From Petrimonas mucosa (lineage in GTDB: Bacteria; Bacteroidota; Bacteroidia; Bacteroidales; Dysgonomonadaceae): a stretch of DNA of 64,000 bases. The DNA lies in NCBI RefSeq assembly GCF_900095795.1, contig NZ_LT608328.1:1667001-1731000 (forward strand), read 5' to 3'. The position numbers and the translations under genes are program-made. Shown piece by piece: positions 53,392 to 62,036 of the stretch (position 1 is the stretch's first letter; every line of letters begins with the position of its first letter). A model generated the notes under the pieces. It ran no database searches. It was not told the DNA's origin and was given only the letters and a program-made list of their open reading frames with translations.

Positions 53392-54285
53392 ATGAAAAAG
53401 ATCTCAACTTTATTTGCAGCAGTTTTGTTAGGCGGCCTGTTTATCTTGTCGGGTTGTAACCAGGGGCAGAAAAAAGAGGCAGAAGAGGCGAAGGCAAAGA
53501 AGGATATCTATCTCCAGCTCTATTCGCTTCGTGATGATATCAAGGCCGATTATGCAGCTACAATTGCCAAAGTGGCTGAAATGGGCTATACCGGAGTTGA
53601 AGCTGCTGGTTATAACGACGGTAAATTTTATGGATTAACGCCTGCAGAGTATAAAAAATCGATCGAGGATGCAGGTTTGGAAGTTCTCTCCTCACACGCA
53701 GGTCGCCCCTTGGCTGAAAATACCAAGGATACCAACTGGGAAGAGATCTGGCAATGGTGGGATACTGCCATTCAGGCCCACAAGGAAGCCGGTATGAAAT
53801 ACCTGGTAGTTGCCTGGATCCCCACACCCAAGACATTGGCCGACCTTCAGGCTTATTGCGACTACTTCAACCAGATCGGTGAAAAGTGCAATGCTGCCGG
53901 AATCCGTTTCGGTTATCACAACCACAACTTCGAATTCCAGGAAATTGAAGGAGAGTTGATGTACGACTATATGTTGAAAAATACAGATCCTGACAAGGTC
54001 TTCTTCCAGATGGACGTTTACTGGGTAGGTGAAGGTGGTAAAGACCCTGTTGAATATTTCAACAACTATCCGGGTAGGTTTGAAGTGCTTCACATCAAGG
54101 ATGAAACCGAACTGGGCAAGAGCGGGAAGGTAAATTTTGAAAATATCTTCAACAACGTCGAAAATTCAGGTGCAAAATACATGGTTGTAGAGGTTGAGAG
54201 GTATACCGGAACACCCGAAGAAGGTGTAAAGGAAAGCTATGACTATCTGGCGAATGCTGACTTTGTCAAAGAGAGCTACAAGTAA
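53392..54285 (+). CDS. Sugar phosphate isomerase/epimerase-type TIM-barrel lipoprotein
   Basis: 297 residues from ATG 53392 (an upstream TTG is poorer). Leader MKKISTLFAAVLLGGLFILS then GC, a lipobox (LSGC). The AP-endonuclease-2-like TIM barrel shows YLQLYSLRDDIKADYAATIA, MGYTGVEAAGYNDGK, AGIRFGYHNHNFEFQ, KVFFQMDVYW, FEVLHIKDE and VVEVERY, which supply the usual Glu/Asp/His metal ligands. Cytosolic relatives epimerise keto sugars; being exported here, it probably acts on keto-glycosides or keto-sugars made by the neighbouring periplasmic enzymes. Confidence 0.9.
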   Translation: MKKISTLFAAVLLGGLFILSGCNQGQKKEAEEAKAKKDIYLQLYSLRDDIKADYAATIAKVAEMGYTGVEAAGYNDGKFYGLTPAEYKKSIEDAGLEVLSSHAGRPLAENTKDTNWEEIWQWWDTAIQAHKEAGMKYLVVAWIPTPKTLADLQAYCDYFNQIGEKCNAAGIRFGYHNHNFEFQEIEGELMYDYMLKNTDPDKVFFQMDVYWVGEGGKDPVEYFNNYPGRFEVLHIKDETELGKSGKVNFENIFNNVENSGAKYMVVEVERYTGTPEEGVKESYDYLANADFVKESYK

Positions 54286-54310
54286 TCTTTGAACCTTATT
54301 TTACCTGCAA

Positions 54311-54358
54311 CCGAAAGGAGGCTGTCTCATGATCCAGACATGAGATGGCCTCTTTCCT
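54311..54358 (+). terminator. Strong hairpin terminator after the epimerase gene
   Basis: AAAGGAGGC, TG, TCTCATG pairs with CATGAGA, TG, GCCTCTTT across a 7-nt loop. A T/C-rich stretch follows (CCTTTCTCCTCC). Confidence 0.8.
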
Positions 54359-54886
54359 TTCTCCTCCCCATCCATTTTTTCTCCAAAACCGGCTCCCCCC
54401 ATTCTCGGATCTGATTTTCTTTTGCCTGTTCAGGGCCAGATGAAGCCACTCTCTCCAGGTCTTGAAATCCGATTCCGGGTTGTGAACAATCGTGGGTGGT
54501 TTATATGCCATTGATCTTCAGTATGCTCAGCCTCTGTTTGATATGTTACATCCGGTTACTGGCAGATTTGCGGCAATCTCCCCCCCTAAAATACCTGGTT
54601 TTCCAAAAAACCTGTAACCGATATTTAAGACTACTCATTACTTCTTGTGGCAACCGGCAGGCCTGTTGTTGTGGGTTTGTTGTCATATGTGAGGGAATGA
54701 TTTCTATTTGTTTTTTTTAAGCTTGTCTTGCTTACAGTTTTTTTAAAAAATGGTTATATAAATAACTGAAATTTAAAATATTAAATGGTTAGTTAAATGT
54801 GTCGAAAACGCAACGTTATTACACTAATTTTTTGTAATTTTGTGGTGATTTTTAAATATATTATCCCAAACATTAAAAATTGATTT
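54359..54886. other. Gene-poor intergenic region before the Oar-like receptor
   Basis: No convincing gene is seen. A minus-strand frame ending near 54296 opens with MAYKPPTIVHNPESDFKTWR, which has protein-like character, but its 3' third runs through the terminator hairpin. It may be a gene remnant. Near the right end TAATTTTG at 54835-54842 is a good -7 element for the receptor gene at 54887. Confidence 0.5.
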
Positions 54887-57800
54887 ATGATTAAGAAGAT
54901 GAATTTTTTAACAGTGGCATTTCTCTTGCTGATTGCTACTGTAGTGGAAGCACAGGTAACCACCTCCAGCATGAGCGGAAGGGTTACCGATGCCGAGGGA
55001 GCCGTTATCGGTGCAACGGTGATTGCCACACACACGCCTTCAGGTACTACCTATGGTACCGTAACCAATATGGAGGGCCGTTTCAATCTGAACGGTATGC
55101 GTGTTGGCGGACCTTACACAGTTGAGATTTCTTATATCGGGTATGGTACAAGTACGACAAACAACATTACATTGGCCCTCGGGGACAATTACGTATTGAA
55201 CGTCGTACTCTCGGAAGAAACGACTACACTGGATGAGGTTGTGGTTACGGCAACCCGCACTAAATTCTCTACCGAAAAAACCGGTGCTGTAACTAACATC
55301 ACAAATAACCAGATAGTTAATCTTCCTACTGTAAGCCGGAGCATCATGGATGTTACCCGTCTCTCTCCTTATGGCGGTAACGGCATGAGTTTCGCCGGTA
55401 CAGACGGTCGTACGGCAAACTTTACTGTTGACGGAGCTAACTTCAACAATAACTTCGGATTGAGCGATGCTCTTCCGGGTGGCGGCAACCCCATATCTAT
55501 CGAAGCTATCGAAGAGTTGCAGGTTGTTATTGCCCCCTACGACGTACGCCAGACCAACTTTATCGGCGGAGGGGTCAACGCCATCACCAAATCGGGAACC
55601 AACGACTACAAGGCTAGCGCCTATGTATACCACCGGAATGAAAATATGAGGGGTGATGCGGTGAAAGGGATGCAGATCTCGGGTGCCCGCGATAAAGATC
55701 GTAACACCACATACGGTTTCACTTTCGGTGGTCCGATCATCAAAAATAAACTGTTCATCTTTGTTAACGGCGAGATGTCGAAGATACCGACTGTTGTCAA
55801 CCGCTGGAGAGCTTCTACAAATGGTGTGGCAGTTCCCGACCAGTACATCTCCCGTACTACCATCAGCGACATGCAGCGGGTTTCGGATTTCGTGAAGGAG
55901 AAGTATGGATATGATACCGGTTCCTATAACAACTTTCCGGCAGACGAAAGCAACAACAAGCTGCTGGCCCGTATCGACTGGAACATTACAAACAAGCACA
56001 GACTGGCATTGCGTTACAACTACACCAAGAACGTCTCCTGGAGATCTCCCAATGCCACTTCTATGGACGGAGGTACCCGTATGTCTGAAGCCCGTATGTC
56101 GAAAGCTTCCATGGCTTTTGCCAACTCCATGTACTCACAGGACAACCTGGTTCACTCCTTCTCTTTCGACCTGAACAGCCGGTTGTCGGACAAGATATCC
56201 AACCAGTTCCTGGCCACCTTCTCGAAGCTTGACGATATCCGCGGAACCAACTCTGATGAGTTCCCCTTTATCGACATCCTTAAAGATGACCAATCCTACA
56301 TGTCGCTGGGATATGAACTCTTCACCTGGAACAACGGTGTTCACAACGACGTATTGAACATCAAGGATGAGGCAACTTACTATTTGGGTAACCACAAGAT
56401 CGTGGGAGGTATCGCATACGAATACAAGATGGCCGACAATGCCTACATGCGTAACGGTACCGGATACTACCGTTATTCCAGCCTTGAAGACTTCCTCAAT
56501 GGCAATGCTCCCGAAATCGTTAACCTCACCTATGGATACGATGGCGAAAGCAATCCTGCTGCACGCGTGAGGACTAACAAGATCGGCGCATACGTCCAGG
56601 ATGACTGGAGCATGACTGAGAAGTTCAAACTCTCTTACGGTCTTCGCATCGACGGGCTTTTCTTCAACAACAGCGACCTGATGACCAACCAGGCGATCTA
56701 CGATATCGACTATGCCGGTCGCCATATCGATACGGGCAAATGGCCATCTGCCAATATTATCTTCTCTCCCCGGGTGGGATTTGTTTGGGATACCTTCGGG
56801 GATAAGAGCCTGAAAGTGCGCGGTGGTACCGGTATGTTCTCCGGAAACCTGCCACTGGTATTCTTCACCAACATGCCTACCAACGGCGGTATGGTGCAGT
56901 ATCAAGCATTTATCAACGGCAATACCAAAGTTTTTGATGGTTACAAGGGAGCTTTTATTGAAGATAGCAAAGGGGACAGGTATATTGACATGTCGCAATT
57001 TGCCGGCGGACTGGTAACTGATGCCAACGGCAAGGCTACCATCGCAGCCCTCTATAATAAACTGGCCGCAATGGGATATCCTACCACCATCTCGCCCGAG
57101 GACGGAACGGTTCCCTCTGCCATTGCTGCAGTAGATCCAGATTTCAAGATGCCGCAGGTATGGAAATCGTCGCTTGCCGTAGACTACTCGCTGCCCACCT
57201 CGTTCCCCTCTTCGGTAACGGTGGAAGGAATCTACAACAAGACCATCAACGGTGTAACTATTTCCGACTGGAGTATTCCTTCGGTAGGTGGTTTTGCCCG
57301 CTTCAACGGCGTGGACAACCGCCCCATCTATCCCAGTGGATATCGTGAAGGCACAAAAGCATTTGTGCTGGAGAACACCAACAAAGGTTACGGATGGTCA
57401 GCCAACGTTACGCTCAATGCGCAACCGACCGAGGCACTCAGCCTGATGGCCGCCTATACCCATACGGTAGCCAAGGATATCACCGGCATGCCGGGATCGA
57501 ATGCTGAATCTGCGTTTACTTATGTTCCCACTGTGGAAGGACCGAACTTTATCCGTTTGCACAACTCCCAGTACAATACACCCGACCGTATTGTAGCTTC
57601 GCTTACGACTCACGACAAGAGTGGCAACCACTACAGCCTGATCTATGAGACATGGCGCGGTGGTGCCAACTACTCCTACATGACTGTAAACGATATCAAC
57701 GGTGATGGTTACAACTACGATGCTATTTACGTGCCTACCGACGAAGAGGTGGCAAACGGCCAGTTTGTCTTTGTTTCTGAAGATGACAAGACCCGCTTTA

Positions 57801-58195
57801 TGGATTTTGTACATGCCGACAGCTACCTGAAGAACCGTCAAGGCAAGTATGCCGAAGCCTACAGCGTTTACTCGCCCTGGGTACATCGCATCGACTTCAG
57901 CTATAAGCACGACTTTGCTGTGAAGTATGGTAATAGCAGCCACAAGCTGCAGCTGAGTTTCGATATCAAGAACCTGATGAACCTCTTCAACTCCAGCTGG
58001 GGTGTGGCAAAATATCTCAATCCTGAGATTGGAACCGAGGCACGTATCCTCAAATATGAGGGGGTAAATGCAGACGGTGTGGCTACATTCTCTACGCCTT
58101 CTGCCATCAACGGCAACACCAAGACCTTCACCCCGAGCTATTCGTTGGGTCAGTGCTGGTATGCCTCTATCGGTATCAAGTATATTTTCAACTAA
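54887..58195 (+). CDS. Oar-like TonB-dependent receptor with carboxypeptidase-like domain
   Basis: 1102 residues. A signal peptide (MIKKMNFLTVAFLLLIATVV, EA-Q) is followed by a carboxypeptidase-D-like regulatory domain (about 25-110; SSMSGRVTDAEGAVIGATVI), a TonB-box-like stretch (TTLDEVVVTATRTKFSTEK) and a plug (about 125-245; MSFAGTDGRTANFTVDGANF, ELQVVIAPYDVRQTNFIGGG, VNAITKSGTND). The rest is a barrel ending CWYASIGIKYIFN. The plug details, with the NNFGLSDALPGG-type loop, are those of the Oar-like receptors of Bacteroidetes rather than SusC; no SusD follows. The partner appears to be the OB-fold lipoprotein 18 nt downstream. The ligand is unknown. Confidence 0.9.
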   Translation: MIKKMNFLTVAFLLLIATVVEAQVTTSSMSGRVTDAEGAVIGATVIATHTPSGTTYGTVTNMEGRFNLNGMRVGGPYTVEISYIGYGTSTTNNITLALGDNYVLNVVLSEETTTLDEVVVTATRTKFSTEKTGAVTNITNNQIVNLPTVSRSIMDVTRLSPYGGNGMSFAGTDGRTANFTVDGANFNNNFGLSDALPGGGNPISIEAIEELQVVIAPYDVRQTNFIGGGVNAITKSGTNDYKASAYVYHRNENMRGDAVKGMQISGARDKDRNTTYGFTFGGPIIKNKLFIFVNGEMSKIPTVVNRWRASTNGVAVPDQYISRTTISDMQRVSDFVKEKYGYDTGSYNNFPADESNNKLLARIDWNITNKHRLALRYNYTKNVSWRSPNATSMDGGTRMSEARMSKASMAFANSMYSQDNLVHSFSFDLNSRLSDKISNQFLATFSKLDDIRGTNSDEFPFIDILKDDQSYMSLGYELFTWNNGVHNDVLNIKDEATYYLGNHKIVGGIAYEYKMADNAYMRNGTGYYRYSSLEDFLNGNAPEIVNLTYGYDGESNPAARVRTNKIGAYVQDDWSMTEKFKLSYGLRIDGLFFNNSDLMTNQAIYDIDYAGRHIDTGKWPSANIIFSPRVGFVWDTFGDKSLKVRGGTGMFSGNLPLVFFTNMPTNGGMVQYQAFINGNTKVFDGYKGAFIEDSKGDRYIDMSQFAGGLVTDANGKATIAALYNKLAAMGYPTTISPEDGTVPSAIAAVDPDFKMPQVWKSSLAVDYSLPTSFPSSVTVEGIYNKTINGVTISDWSIPSVGGFARFNGVDNRPIYPSGYREGTKAFVLENTNKGYGWSANVTLNAQPTEALSLMAAYTHTVAKDITGMPGSNAESAFTYVPTVEGPNFIRLHNSQYNTPDRIVASLTTHDKSGNHYSLIYETWRGGANYSYMTVNDINGDGYNYDAIYVPTDEEVANGQFVFVSEDDKTRFMDFVHADSYLKNRQGKYAEAYSVYSPWVHRIDFSYKHDFAVKYGNSSHKLQLSFDIKNLMNLFNSSWGVAKYLNPEIGTEARILKYEGVNADGVATFSTPSAINGNTKTFTPSYSLGQCWYASIGIKYIFN

Positions 58196-58213
58196 TTTAA
58201 AGATCGACACAAC

Positions 58214-59731
58214 ATGAAAATAAAATATCTATTCCCCCTGTTCGTCGCGGTGATTGCCTTAATGGTGGGTTGCGACGATGAGAATATGGTGACCTTGCTC
58301 GATGAGATCCAGGTATCCTCCTCTTACGTTGCGATTCCCAAGGATGGCGGTAGTACCACCATTACGGTGACGGCCAAGGAGAGCTGGACTGCTGAAAAGG
58401 TGGTAACTTCAAAAGATTCGGTCAAGTGGCTGAAGCTCTCCGCCACATCCGGCAGTGCCGGCGAAAGCCAGCTTACCTTCTCGGCAGAGTCGACCCTCGA
58501 TGGCCGTACGGCGGAGGTGCTGATCAAATGTGCAGGCAAGACGCAACGGATCAATGTGATCCAGGGGCTGGCCCAGATTGAAGAAGCCAAGGTGAGTGAA
58601 GTGAATGCAGGTCCCGACGGGAAAACCTACCAGGTGACAGGTATCTGCACCGCCATTTCAAATACCGAATATGGTAACTGGTACCTGACCGATGAGACAG
58701 GTACGCTCTACATTTATGGTACTCTCGACGCCAAGGGCGGTAAAAAGAACTTCCTCAGCCTCGGTCTGGAAGTGGGTGACGAGGTGACCGTCCAGGGTCC
58801 CAAAACCACCTATCAGACTACCGTTGAACTGGTGGATGTAACGGTGATCAAAATCAACAAGTCGCTCGTGAAGGTAGACTCCCTTGCAAACTCAATACTG
58901 CCTGAAGAAGGTGGTGAAGCTATCGCCTATATAACCTGCAAGGGTCAGGGCGTTTCGGTAGATATCCCGGAAGATGCCAAGTCGTGGCTTGCCATCTCGT
59001 CGATCCAGTCGTCCGGAACCAGCACGGTGGTGAAATTTGTGGCTGCCCCCAACACCGGCGGCGATCGCAGTACCACCATCACTTTCCGCACCACCGACGG
59101 CAAGAAGGAGTACACTTCAGAGACTTCGCTGTACCAGAAAGGGGCCATCATCGATGCATCGGTAGCTGAATTCCTGGCGGCACCGGTGGGTAACACCCTT
59201 TACCGTCTCTCTGGTGTGATCACTGAGATAAAGAGCAGCAAGTACGGCAATCTCTACCTGAGGGACTTCTCCGGTGAGACCTACGTGTACGGTGTAGAAG
59301 GTTTTGAATCGCTGGGCCTGAAGGTGGGCGATGTGCTTACCATCATAGGTAAACGGGCCGAGTACAATGGAGATGCTCAGGTAGGTTCTGGTGTCATGGA
59401 GAGCATGATCTCCGTAACTCCTGCGACCATAGCTGAAGTGTTGGCAAAGCCCGATTCCAATGTGGATTACTTCATGGTAACCGGTGAAATTACATCAGTT
59501 GCAAACCCCACCAATGGCAACCTCTACCTGAACGATGGCGAGAACGAGCTTTATGTCTTCGGCTGCTATCCGGGCTGGGGTGCTACCGGTGATTTCCGGA
59601 AGAATCTGCTGGCAGACAAGAACATCCAGGTGGGAGATACGCTCACCGTAATCGGAACCAAGGGTTCCTATAAAGGAGTGGCTCAGCTCACTAACGGTAT
59701 CTATTTCAGTCACGTCAGCGCGGCGGAATAA
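58214..59731 (+). CDS. BACON / repeated OB-fold surface lipoprotein
   Basis: 505 residues. Leader MKIKYLFPLFVAVIALMVGC (lipobox MVGC). A BACON-like domain (about 28-118; VAIPKDGGSTTITVTAKESW and INVIQGLAQ), then an OB-fold (about 125-215; YQVTGICTAISNTEYGNWYL), a second BACON-like domain (about 220-310), and two more OB-folds (about 313-400, YRLSGVITEIKSSKYGNLYL; about 405-503, YFMVTGEITSVANPTNGNLY). The three OB units share a G-N-(W/L)-Y-L-x-D motif. Such units bind nucleic acids or oligosaccharides elsewhere. It is coupled to the Oar-like receptor by an 18-nt gap, so it may capture that receptor's ligand. Confidence 0.85.
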   Translation: MKIKYLFPLFVAVIALMVGCDDENMVTLLDEIQVSSSYVAIPKDGGSTTITVTAKESWTAEKVVTSKDSVKWLKLSATSGSAGESQLTFSAESTLDGRTAEVLIKCAGKTQRINVIQGLAQIEEAKVSEVNAGPDGKTYQVTGICTAISNTEYGNWYLTDETGTLYIYGTLDAKGGKKNFLSLGLEVGDEVTVQGPKTTYQTTVELVDVTVIKINKSLVKVDSLANSILPEEGGEAIAYITCKGQGVSVDIPEDAKSWLAISSIQSSGTSTVVKFVAAPNTGGDRSTTITFRTTDGKKEYTSETSLYQKGAIIDASVAEFLAAPVGNTLYRLSGVITEIKSSKYGNLYLRDFSGETYVYGVEGFESLGLKVGDVLTIIGKRAEYNGDAQVGSGVMESMISVTPATIAEVLAKPDSNVDYFMVTGEITSVANPTNGNLYLNDGENELYVFGCYPGWGATGDFRKNLLADKNIQVGDTLTVIGTKGSYKGVAQLTNGIYFSHVSAAE

Positions 59732-59786
59732 TATGATGACCGGGTCTAGATAAACCCTTACACGATTTTTCCAGACTGGATATTTT

Positions 59787-59834
59787 AATCCACAAGTTTG
59801 AAGGTTAATTTCAGACTTGTGGATTTCTTTTTTT
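59787..59834 (+). terminator. Intrinsic terminator after the OB-fold lipoprotein gene
   Basis: AATCCACAAGT (59787-59797) pairs perfectly with ACTTGTGGATT (59815-59825), followed by TCTTTTTTTT. It also touches the stop codon of the minus-strand pseudogene. Confidence 0.88.
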
Positions 59835-60289
59835 AGCGTTTTTTGTAAATGGTTACAGCTCCCCGCAACCCTTTTTCTTGAAAAGACCGCTCGATGTCCG
59901 GTCTGGTTATAACCCAACTCTTCCGTTTCTCCTCCGGCTGCCTGGCATCATATAACAGACGATTGAACCGTGTACTTGTGATCTCAACTTCTAACCTGTT
60001 CTCTCCCGATTTCAAATGTTTTGTGAAATCTGAACAATAGGGTGGGGTCCACAATCTATCCAGCTCCGTACCGTTCAATTTTGTCACGGCAAACTCCTCA
60101 ACAGGTCCAAGATCGATCAAGTAATTTACCCCATTCTCCAACTCTCCAATATGATAAGGTTGTCGAATAGATTACCGAACCAGAGAAGGATTTAGCTTCT
60201 GGAGATAGATCCAATTCTTTCCATGCAGTCAGTTTGTCAATATTATGGCTGAAATTCCCGCTTTTTTCTAACCAGATTATTGTCAATCA
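59833..60289 (-). pseudogene. C-terminal remnant of a large glycoside hydrolase (GH106/rhamnosidase-like), frameshifted
   Basis: Minus strand. The first piece reads KLTAWKELDLSPEAKSFSGS, VIYSTTL; then the frame changes near 60150-60160 and continues IGELENGVNYLIDLGPVEEF, TPPYCSDFTKHLKSGENRLE and VEITSTRFNRLLYDA to the stop at 59833. This is the terminal galactose-binding-like sandwich that closes alpha-L-rhamnosidase-like and related glycoside hydrolases (W-K-x-P-Y, G-x-N-x-L-E-V-x-V-x-(N/S)-x-W/F-x-N-R-L). A stop lies immediately upstream, and the rest of the gene is gone. The IS1634-type element begins about 35 bp further on. Confidence 0.75.
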
Positions 60290-60346
60290 CACGTAATTTA
60301 CTGATAAATAGTGAAAATATTTTGGAAAACCCTTGTTTTTCTCAAA

Positions 60347-60374
60347 CAATATGGTTACATTTGTAACCATATTG
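60347..60374. repeat. Perfect 28-bp palindrome upstream of the transposase
   Basis: CAATATGGTTACA, TT, TGTAACCATATTG: 13-bp arms with a 2-nt centre, 13 bp before the start codon. A half-site (AATATGGTTACA) follows the transposase stop at 61995-62006. Likely a transposase-binding or self-regulation site. Confidence 0.85.
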
Positions 60375-60387
60375 AAGATTCATTGTC

Positions 60388-61995
60388 ATGGGAAAAAGGG
60401 TCATCGAGATCAAGGCGAAGAATGGAACGGTATATCTCTACGAGGATGAGTCATACTGGGACAGGGAAAAGGGTTACTCAACGCACAAGCGCACCTGTAT
60501 TGGCAAGAAGGGGGCAGATGGTGAGGCTATTTACAACACTTACTATAGGAACCGGGAAAAGATGCATCAACTAGCCGCAGAGGTAAAGAAGCCCAACGAG
60601 GTATCCAACACCACATTCGTTGGAGAGACGATGATACTTGACAAGGTGACCCGGGATACTGGTGTTTCACGCGTTTTGACCGAGAGCTTCGGGGAAAATG
60701 ATGCCCGCAAGATCATCGCGTTGTCTTACTACCAGATATGTCGGGGGAAGGCATTGAGCAACGCGGAAGACTGGTTGGAGCAGCGCGGTTTGGGGAATAT
60801 GGGGTTGAGTTCACAAAGGGTATCCGAATTGCTCGAGAGATTGAAGCAAGACAAGGTGAACACGTTCTTTCAACTCTGGGCGGGGGAACACGCGGAAAAA
60901 GGGAGCCAGCTATTCGATTTGACCAGCGTGAGTACCTACGGCAAACGAAACCCTTACGCGGAGTACGGGTACAACAGGGATAGGGAAAACCTCGAGCAAA
61001 TCAACCTGGCACTGCTGACCTCGTGTGGGAGCGGGCTGCCTATGTGGTACCAGGTGCTCCCCGGGAGCATGTCCGACAAGGTGATCCTGGATCAGGTGTT
61101 GTCGATGATGAAGAAGATGGAAGTCCCAAGGTTTACCTTCGTGGGTGATCGCGGTTTTTATAGTGACTACAACCTTGAGCTGTTGTCACGCGAGGGCTAC
61201 AAGTTCACCATCCCGGTGCCGTCCAATGTCGCATGGCAAAAGAAATTGATCGCGGAACATCGCGACACACTTGTGCGCCCGGGGAACCTGATCGAGCAAA
61301 ATGGGAGTATCATGTACGGGAAGACCATCTACAAGACTACCCCTGCTCATGGCAGAACCTGGTATCACCTGTATTTTGACCCCGCGAGAAAAGACAAGAT
61401 CATAGCCTCTTTCATGCAAAAGCTAAGGGCTTTGAAAGATGAGCTGGAAGCAGACAAGCTTGTAGAATCACACCGGACGATGTATGAGCGTTACTTCATC
61501 GTCAAGGAGACCCCCGTTCGGGGCCGGTCGGTGAATTATAACGATGAGGCGATACAGGAGTTCATCAACAGTGACAGTTGTTACTGGGTACTGATCTCTA
61601 CCTCAGCCAAAACGGCGGTTCAGGCACTGGAACAATACCGGGAGAGAAACGGTGTGGAATTGTACTTCGATGATGAGAAGAATCTCCTGGACTTGAGACG
61701 CCTGAAGAACCATAGCGAGCAGACGATCAAGGGTAAAATTTTCGTGACCTTCATCTCTCTGATCATCCTTGCAAGGTTACGAAAAATGGTGGGCCAGATT
61801 GACAAGAAGAAACGCAAACACTGGTCTGAACAAGATATGTTGCGCAAGGTGGAAACTTATGCAAGGGTTCACTTCGAGGGAAAATACAAGGATGTGTACT
61901 CCACACCCACCGCGGCTCAGCGACTAGTCTTCGACCTCCTGGAGATACCATACACCTTCAAGGGTAAGGAAAGAACATCGGGAAGAGAGCTGTAA
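60388..61995 (+). CDS. IS1634-type transposase
   Basis: 535 residues from ATG 60388. The catalytic acidic triad fits FDLTSVSTYGKRNPYAEYGY (first Asp), FVGDRGFYSDYNLELLSREG (second Asp) and VELYFDDEKNLLDLRRLKNH (Glu of the YREK-like region, with following Leu/Arg). The C-terminal region RLVFDLLEIPY is usual in the family. All catalytic residues are present and the gene is uninterrupted, so the element may be active. It lies between the broken glycoside hydrolase and the DUF3871 gene. Confidence 0.92.
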   Translation: MGKRVIEIKAKNGTVYLYEDESYWDREKGYSTHKRTCIGKKGADGEAIYNTYYRNREKMHQLAAEVKKPNEVSNTTFVGETMILDKVTRDTGVSRVLTESFGENDARKIIALSYYQICRGKALSNAEDWLEQRGLGNMGLSSQRVSELLERLKQDKVNTFFQLWAGEHAEKGSQLFDLTSVSTYGKRNPYAEYGYNRDRENLEQINLALLTSCGSGLPMWYQVLPGSMSDKVILDQVLSMMKKMEVPRFTFVGDRGFYSDYNLELLSREGYKFTIPVPSNVAWQKKLIAEHRDTLVRPGNLIEQNGSIMYGKTIYKTTPAHGRTWYHLYFDPARKDKIIASFMQKLRALKDELEADKLVESHRTMYERYFIVKETPVRGRSVNYNDEAIQEFINSDSCYWVLISTSAKTAVQALEQYRERNGVELYFDDEKNLLDLRRLKNHSEQTIKGKIFVTFISLIILARLRKMVGQIDKKKRKHWSEQDMLRKVETYARVHFEGKYKDVYSTPTAAQRLVFDLLEIPYTFKGKERTSGREL

Positions 61996-62036
61996 ATATG
62001 GTTACAAAAGCACGGGATTTTCGGATGGAAACAGCA

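Larger units (their letters stand above)
60324..62023 (+). mobile_element. IS1634-type (IS4-like) insertion sequence
   Basis: A DDE transposase gene is bracketed by imperfect ends: left GGAAAACCCTTGTTTTT (from 60324) and right (reverse complement) CGAAAATCCCGTGCTTTT (ending about 62023). The motif ATATGGTTACA occurs in both halves of a palindrome before the gene and again directly after its stop. Exact ends and target duplication are uncertain. Confidence 0.7.

Noticed and set aside
54296-54511. Minus-strand 71-codon frame starting MAYKPPTIVHNP
   Set aside because: Its first half is protein-like, but the rest runs through the terminator after the epimerase gene. Kept only as a possible remnant.
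54496-54720. Plus-strand 74-codon frame before the Oar-like receptor
   Set aside because: Cys-rich, no start context or family likeness; it overlaps AT-rich promoter DNA.
55040-55999. Antisense frame of 319 codons over the Oar-like receptor
   Set aside because: The receptor frame is continuous and conserved; the antisense product has no signal or domain.
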